Shown here: in pieces, positions 13,000 to 16,461 of the stretch
Layout: each line of letters starts with the position of its first letter
Numbering within the stretch: position 1 is the stretch's first letter
Origin: Desulfobacterales bacterium
GTDB taxonomy: Bacteria > Desulfobacterota > Desulfobacteria > Desulfobacterales > Desulfobacteraceae
Assembly: GCA_022361315.1 (NCBI GenBank)
Contig: JAKSBB010001116.1
Coordinates: 1 to 16,461, forward strand
Reading direction: 5' to 3'
DNA length: 16,461 nt
Position numbers and translations under genes: made by a program
Notes under the pieces: generated by a model
What the model was told of the DNA's origin: nothing
What the model saw: the letters and a program-made list of their open reading frames with translations, nothing else
The model's database searches: none

Positions 13000-14919
13000 A
13001 TGAATTTAAGTGTGGTTTCAAGGGTCGGGAACGGACTGACGGTAGGCCTCAATAAGGGGGAAGATAGAGTTACAACGGGGCCATCGGTTCAAACCGACGA
13101 TGCCGAACTGGTCTGCGTTGAAACGCCCAAAACAAAGGTGACCTGGCTCACCGTCGGGGTGCGGCTGATTCTCGGGGTGGGACTGGTATCCAACCTGTGC
13201 ATGGGTGTTCTCATCTACACCAACTGGAAATCCGCCCGGGAGGTGGGGGATAGAACCAATGCGCTGATGGAACTGAATACAGGGCTAAATGCCGAACTCA
13301 GAGAAAGTATCTCCCAGCTTCAGACAAAATATCTCCAAATTCCGGATATGCTGACGGTGGACCCGGCAGCAGCAATCAAAAAACATATTCAGACGGGCTT
13401 CTCCATCGACGGTGAAGAGATTCTTGAAGGCCGGACCAACTACGGTAAGCATTTCAAACGCCGTCAGCGAAGGGATATCTCAAAAGGGAAGTTCGTCGTA
13501 CAGGTGAAGAACGGACAACTCATCGTTTCAAAGGGATTAACCGACGAAAAAGGTGAGTTCACTGACAATGTCAGCATGACCTATATCCGGTCTTCCGATC
13601 CGGACGGAGATATGGAGAAGATCAAGACCCTTATCCAAACTGAGGTGGCGGCCGCCGACAGTGAAGATGCGCTGCAGCAAAAAATTGCCGAATTGAATGC
13701 CCGGCTGGCAGACGAAGGTCTGGCCGCTGAAGCCACCAGAATAAAGATTCTCTACCATGTGGATCAGATCAAGGCACAGGAAGATGCACTTGACGCGTTC
13801 AGGGCAAACCGCCAGAGAACCATGATGCTGATTGCCGGGATTACCATCGCACTGAATCTCATCGTTCTTTATATAATGACCGCTTATCATGTGGAACGTC
13901 CCCTCAAACGGTTGACCCGGACCATCGAAGAGATAAATGCAGGGCAAACCGTTCAGATTCCCTACCAGAAGAGAAAGGATAAGATCGGCGTGCTGGCCGG
14001 TGTGCTCCAGTCTTTTCAGGGTGCGCTCCAGAACCTTCGGGCTGCGGATGTGAGAAAGCAGCAGGAGCAGGCGGTCATTCAGGAACTGATTCTCACCATG
14101 ACCCAGATGATTGAGGATCTCCAGACCAAATCCCAGGCCATGAAAACCGCCAGTTTCGATCTGTATGAACTGGCGGGGAAGACCAATGACCAGAGTGATA
14201 CGGCCACCACTTCCATCGGCAGAACCGAGCAGAACACGGACAGCGTGGCCCATGCCGCCGGCCGTCTGCAGGATTCCGTGCAGAATATCCATGCCCAGGT
14301 GGAAACCCAGAACGATCTTGTCACGGATATTAATAAGGTGACCCGCCGTTCCATGGATAATATTCAGGATCTGAATAGGGCGTCACAGGAAATCGAGGAA
14401 ATCATTAAGATTGTAAAAAACATTGCCGGGCAGACCAAGCTTCTGGCACTGAATGCCAGAATTGAGGCCAGCCGGGCCGGGGCTGCCGGGAAAGGGTTTG
14501 CGGTGGTGGCCAACGAAGTTCGCGACCTGTCCCAGCAGACCGAAGCCGCAAACCAGGAGATAGAGGCCAAAATATCCGCCATTCAATCCGCCTGTTCCCA
14601 GATGGTTGAATCGACAGAAGGGGTGGAGTCCCGAATCGGCACATTGTCCGAAGCCGGCACCCGCATTTTTGATTCGGTTAAGGATCAGCGGGATCTGTCT
14701 GATATGATTGCCAGGAGTGCCGATGCCACCAGTGACGATGTGCATGACCTGTCCAAGAGGGTATCCACCGTGAAGGCGGCTGCCCAGGAAACTCGGCGCC
14801 TGTCCGAAGATGTGCGCAGCCATTCTTCGGATATGGAAGCCTCTCTGGGAGACCTGCTGGCGGGTGCTCAGGAAAAACTGGGACAGATCGGCAATAACAC
14901 TTCCCTAACAATCTGCTAA
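13000..14919 (+). CDS. Methyl-accepting chemotaxis protein (transmembrane receptor)
   Basis: This chemoreceptor of 639 residues should signal through CheW/CheA to flagella or a related output. A polar cytoplasmic N-terminal extension of about 47 residues is unusual. Membrane helix 1 (about 48-74) and helix 2 (about 274-296) enclose an extracytoplasmic domain of about 200 residues, mostly helical with a basic patch (KHFKRRQRR, 150-158), which I cannot assign to a known sensor fold. A HAMP linker (about 297-350) leads to the coiled-coil hairpin, whose tip reads [20 protein letters not shown] (478-497) then [10 protein letters not shown], the conserved CheA/CheW contact region with small deviations from the common wording. 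No CheR-binding pentapeptide ends the protein. pstC follows 83 bases later on the same strand, so phosphate-related sensing is possible but only suggested by position. Confidence 0.93.
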   Translation: MNLSVVSRVGNGLTVGLNKGEDRVTTGPSVQTDDAELVCVETPKTKVTWLTVGVRLILGVGLVSNLCMGVLIYTNWKSAREVGDRTNALMELNTGLNAELRESISQLQTKYLQIPDMLTVDPAAAIKKHIQTGFSIDGEEILEGRTNYGKHFKRRQRRDISKGKFVVQVKNGQLIVSKGLTDEKGEFTDNVSMTYIRSSDPDGDMEKIKTLIQTEVAAADSEDALQQKIAELNARLADEGLAAEATRIKILYHVDQIKAQEDALDAFRANRQRTMMLIAGITIALNLIVLYIMTAYHVERPLKRLTRTIEEINAGQTVQIPYQKRKDKIGVLAGVLQSFQGALQNLRAADVRKQQEQAVIQELILTMTQMIEDLQTKSQAMKTASFDLYELAGKTNDQSDTATTSIGRTEQNTDSVAHAAGRLQDSVQNIHAQVETQNDLVTDINKVTRRSMDNIQDLNRASQEIEEIIKIVKNIAGQTKLLALNARIEASRAGAAGKGFAVVANEVRDLSQQTEAANQEIEAKISAIQSACSQMVESTEGVESRIGTLSEAGTRIFDSVKDQRDLSDMIARSADATSDDVHDLSKRVSTVKAAAQETRRLSEDVRSHSSDMEASLGDLLAGAQEKLGQIGNNTSLTIC

Positions 14920-15002
14920 CATTCCGTTAAACCCAATCTAATAAAAGAAGCGTATTTTCCATTCAACATTTAAGTAAGTGGTCTAAACTTTAAGGATTGA
15001 AT

Positions 15003-16391
15003 ATGTCACCAACACAGTTGCTTTTAACCCTTCTCCTGCTCACCGCAGGGGGGTATTATCTCGGCCGCCGGCAGGCGTTTGCCGTGTCAACACCCCGCGG
15101 CGGGCCAAAGGTGTTACACTCCAGACCCACCTATTACGGGTCCCTAACGGCGCTGTGGTGTGCCGTGCCTGCCTTACTCATTTTTTCTTTCTGGCTTGCC
15201 TTCGAATCCACCATTATCACCGATATCATGGTTTCAGGACTTCCCGAAGACATCCGGACCCTGCCCAAGGACAGGCTGAACCTGATTGTTAATGACATAC
15301 GGAATCTGGTCAACGGAAATATTGTGGGTGGTGAAATCAGCCCGGCCATCCAGGCGGCAGCTGACCATTACCGGAGTTTGAAGGCAACCAGTCATGCGGC
15401 ATTGAGTGTGCTGGTGGTGGCCCTTGCCATCGCAGCCATTCTCTGGGTTAAGAAGATCATATCCCCCTCACTCAGGGCCCGGAATCATGTGGAAAACGTG
15501 ATTCAGGTGCTGCTGATTGCCTGTTCCACCCTGGCGATATTTACCACCATCGGGATTGTCCTCTCGGTACTGTATGAGGCCATCCGGTTTTTCCAGGTAA
15601 TCCCCATCAGCGAATTCCTTCTGGGGCTGGAATGGAGCCCCCAGATGGCCATTCGTGCCGACCAGGTGGGATCCTCCGGGGCCTTTGGCGCGATTCCGGT
15701 TTTCATGGGTACCATGCTTATCTCGGCAATTGCCATGTGTGTGGCTGTGCCCATCGGGCTGATGTCGGCCATCTACCTGTCGGAGTATGCCAATAAGAAA
15801 TTCAGAAGCGTTGCCAAACCGCTGCTGGAGATTCTTGCCGGTATCCCCACCGTTGTGTACGGTTTCTTTGCGGCACTTATCGTTGCACCGGCCATTCGGA
15901 ATATGGGAGCGAATTTCGGCATGGACGTCTCCAGTGAAAGTGCCCTGGCGGCAGGGTTGGTCATGGGAATCATGATCATCCCCTTTGTCTCTTCCCTTTC
16001 CGATGACGTGATCAACGCGGTTCCGCAGTCCCTTAGGGACGGGGCTTACGGACTGGGGTCCACCCAGTCGGAAACCATTACCAAGGTGGTCATTCCTGCG
16101 GCCCTTCCCGGAATCGTGGGCGGGGTGCTTCTGGCCGTATCAAGGGCCATCGGTGAGACCATGATTGTGGTCATGGCCGCCGGCCTGTCTGCCAACCTGA
16201 CCCTGAATCCCCTGAAAACCGTCACCACGGTAACGGTTCAGATCGTTACCCTGCTGGTGGGTGACCAGGAGTTCGACAGTCCCAAAACCCTCGCAGCATT
16301 CGCCCTGGGCCTGATGCTGTTCATCGTAACACTGATTCTGAACGTGATTGCCCTGGTGGTGGTCCGGAAATACAGGGAACAATATGAATAA
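15003..16391 (+). CDS. pstC: Phosphate ABC transporter permease PstC, long form
   Basis: This is one of the two inner-membrane permease subunits of the high-affinity phosphate importer PstSCAB. The protein has 462 residues, much longer than E. coli PstC (about 320). The extra N-terminal part has a membrane helix (about 3-20), another near 46-68, a loop of about 65 residues outside the core (about 70-130) and a helix at 131-148. The permease core begins near 165 and contains GAFGAIPVFMGT, VPIGLMSAIYLSEYA and the PstC-typical ILAGIPTVVYGFFA (277-290). The cytoplasmic coupling loop LRDGAYGLGSTQSETI is followed by AVSRAIGETM. The ATG at 15003 with AAGGA at 14992-14996 is preferred over the TTG at 14997. 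It overlaps the next gene by 8 bases. No clear Pho box is visible upstream. Confidence 0.93.
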   Translation: MSPTQLLLTLLLLTAGGYYLGRRQAFAVSTPRGGPKVLHSRPTYYGSLTALWCAVPALLIFSFWLAFESTIITDIMVSGLPEDIRTLPKDRLNLIVNDIRNLVNGNIVGGEISPAIQAAADHYRSLKATSHAALSVLVVALAIAAILWVKKIISPSLRARNHVENVIQVLLIACSTLAIFTTIGIVLSVLYEAIRFFQVIPISEFLLGLEWSPQMAIRADQVGSSGAFGAIPVFMGTMLISAIAMCVAVPIGLMSAIYLSEYANKKFRSVAKPLLEILAGIPTVVYGFFAALIVAPAIRNMGANFGMDVSSESALAAGLVMGIMIIPFVSSLSDDVINAVPQSLRDGAYGLGSTQSETITKVVIPAALPGIVGGVLLAVSRAIGETMIVVMAAGLSANLTLNPLKTVTTVTVQIVTLLVGDQEFDSPKTLAAFALGLMLFIVTLILNVIALVVVRKYREQYE

Positions 16392-16461
16392 TTCAGATGC
16401 TATGAACGGATCCGGCAAACCGAAAGTCCGGACCATGGATATTGTAAACAAGGGACTTGCC
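16384..16461 (+). CDS. pstA: Probable phosphate permease PstA, first 26 codons
   Basis: This gene begins with an ATG inside the end of pstC (ATGAATAA overlap at 16384-16391) and stays open to the right edge. The 26 residues visible are a polar cytoplasmic leader ending in MDIVNKGLA and carry no diagnostic motif. The call rests on position: in pst operons the gene coupled to pstC is normally pstA. Further ATG codons at 16402 and 16435 are possible alternative starts. Confidence 0.6.
   Translation, partial: MNNSDAMNGSGKPKVRTMDIVNKGLA

Noticed and set aside
14920..15002. Pho box before pstC
   Set aside because: I looked for paired CTGTCAT-like repeats and found none; there is also no convincing -35/-10 pair in this gap.

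Overview
The window looks like a chromosomal stretch from a Gram-negative, sulfate-reducer-like member of the Desulfobacterota. This is inferred from gene style: a sigma-32-like factor, PAS/GAF-rich signalling proteins, an Mla lipid-transport operon that implies an outer membrane, and a long-form PstC. No rRNA or other species marker is present. I see no insertion sequences, integrases, CRISPR arrays or phage genes, so it reads as ordinary core chromosome rich in signalling genes.

Left part (1-4501). The window opens with the 5' end of a sigma-32-type sigma factor on the minus strand. A tRNA-Arg(UCU) with its own promoter and terminator follows. Next come an unknown protein with two helix-turn-helix segments (650-1459, plus), a short PAS-HisKA protein with a cysteine cluster and no ATPase domain (minus), ribonuclease H1 (minus), the divergent ybaK-type tRNA deacylase (plus), and an unknown 185-residue coiled-coil protein (plus) closed by a terminator. 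The rnhA and ybaK starts lie directly behind promoter-like elements, as expected for leaderless mRNAs.

Centre, minus strand (4533-9538). Three genes form one signalling operon: a 1062-residue hybrid histidine kinase with an extracytoplasmic solute-binding-type sensor, three PAS domains and a receiver; a GAF-PP2C phosphatase of the RsbU/SpoIIE type; and an RsbW/SpoIIAB-like ATP-binding kinase that overlaps the phosphatase gene by 4 bases. A kinase and a phosphatase of this kind normally act on a STAS-domain protein, and this operon has none.

Centre, plus strand (9737-12789). Diverging from that operon is a phospholipid-transport operon in the order mlaF-mlaE-mlaD-STAS-mlaC. Its STAS protein stands where MlaB is expected but carries the canonical SFMDSSG phospho-acceptor loop of SpoIIAA. 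The most interesting hypothesis here is that the divergent phosphatase/kinase pair controls the STAS subunit of the Mla transporter, so that envelope lipid traffic would be gated by partner switching.

Right part (13000-16461). A methyl-accepting chemotaxis protein with an unfamiliar extracytoplasmic domain precedes pstC and the first codons of an overlapping gene, probably pstA. pstS is not between the receptor and pstC.
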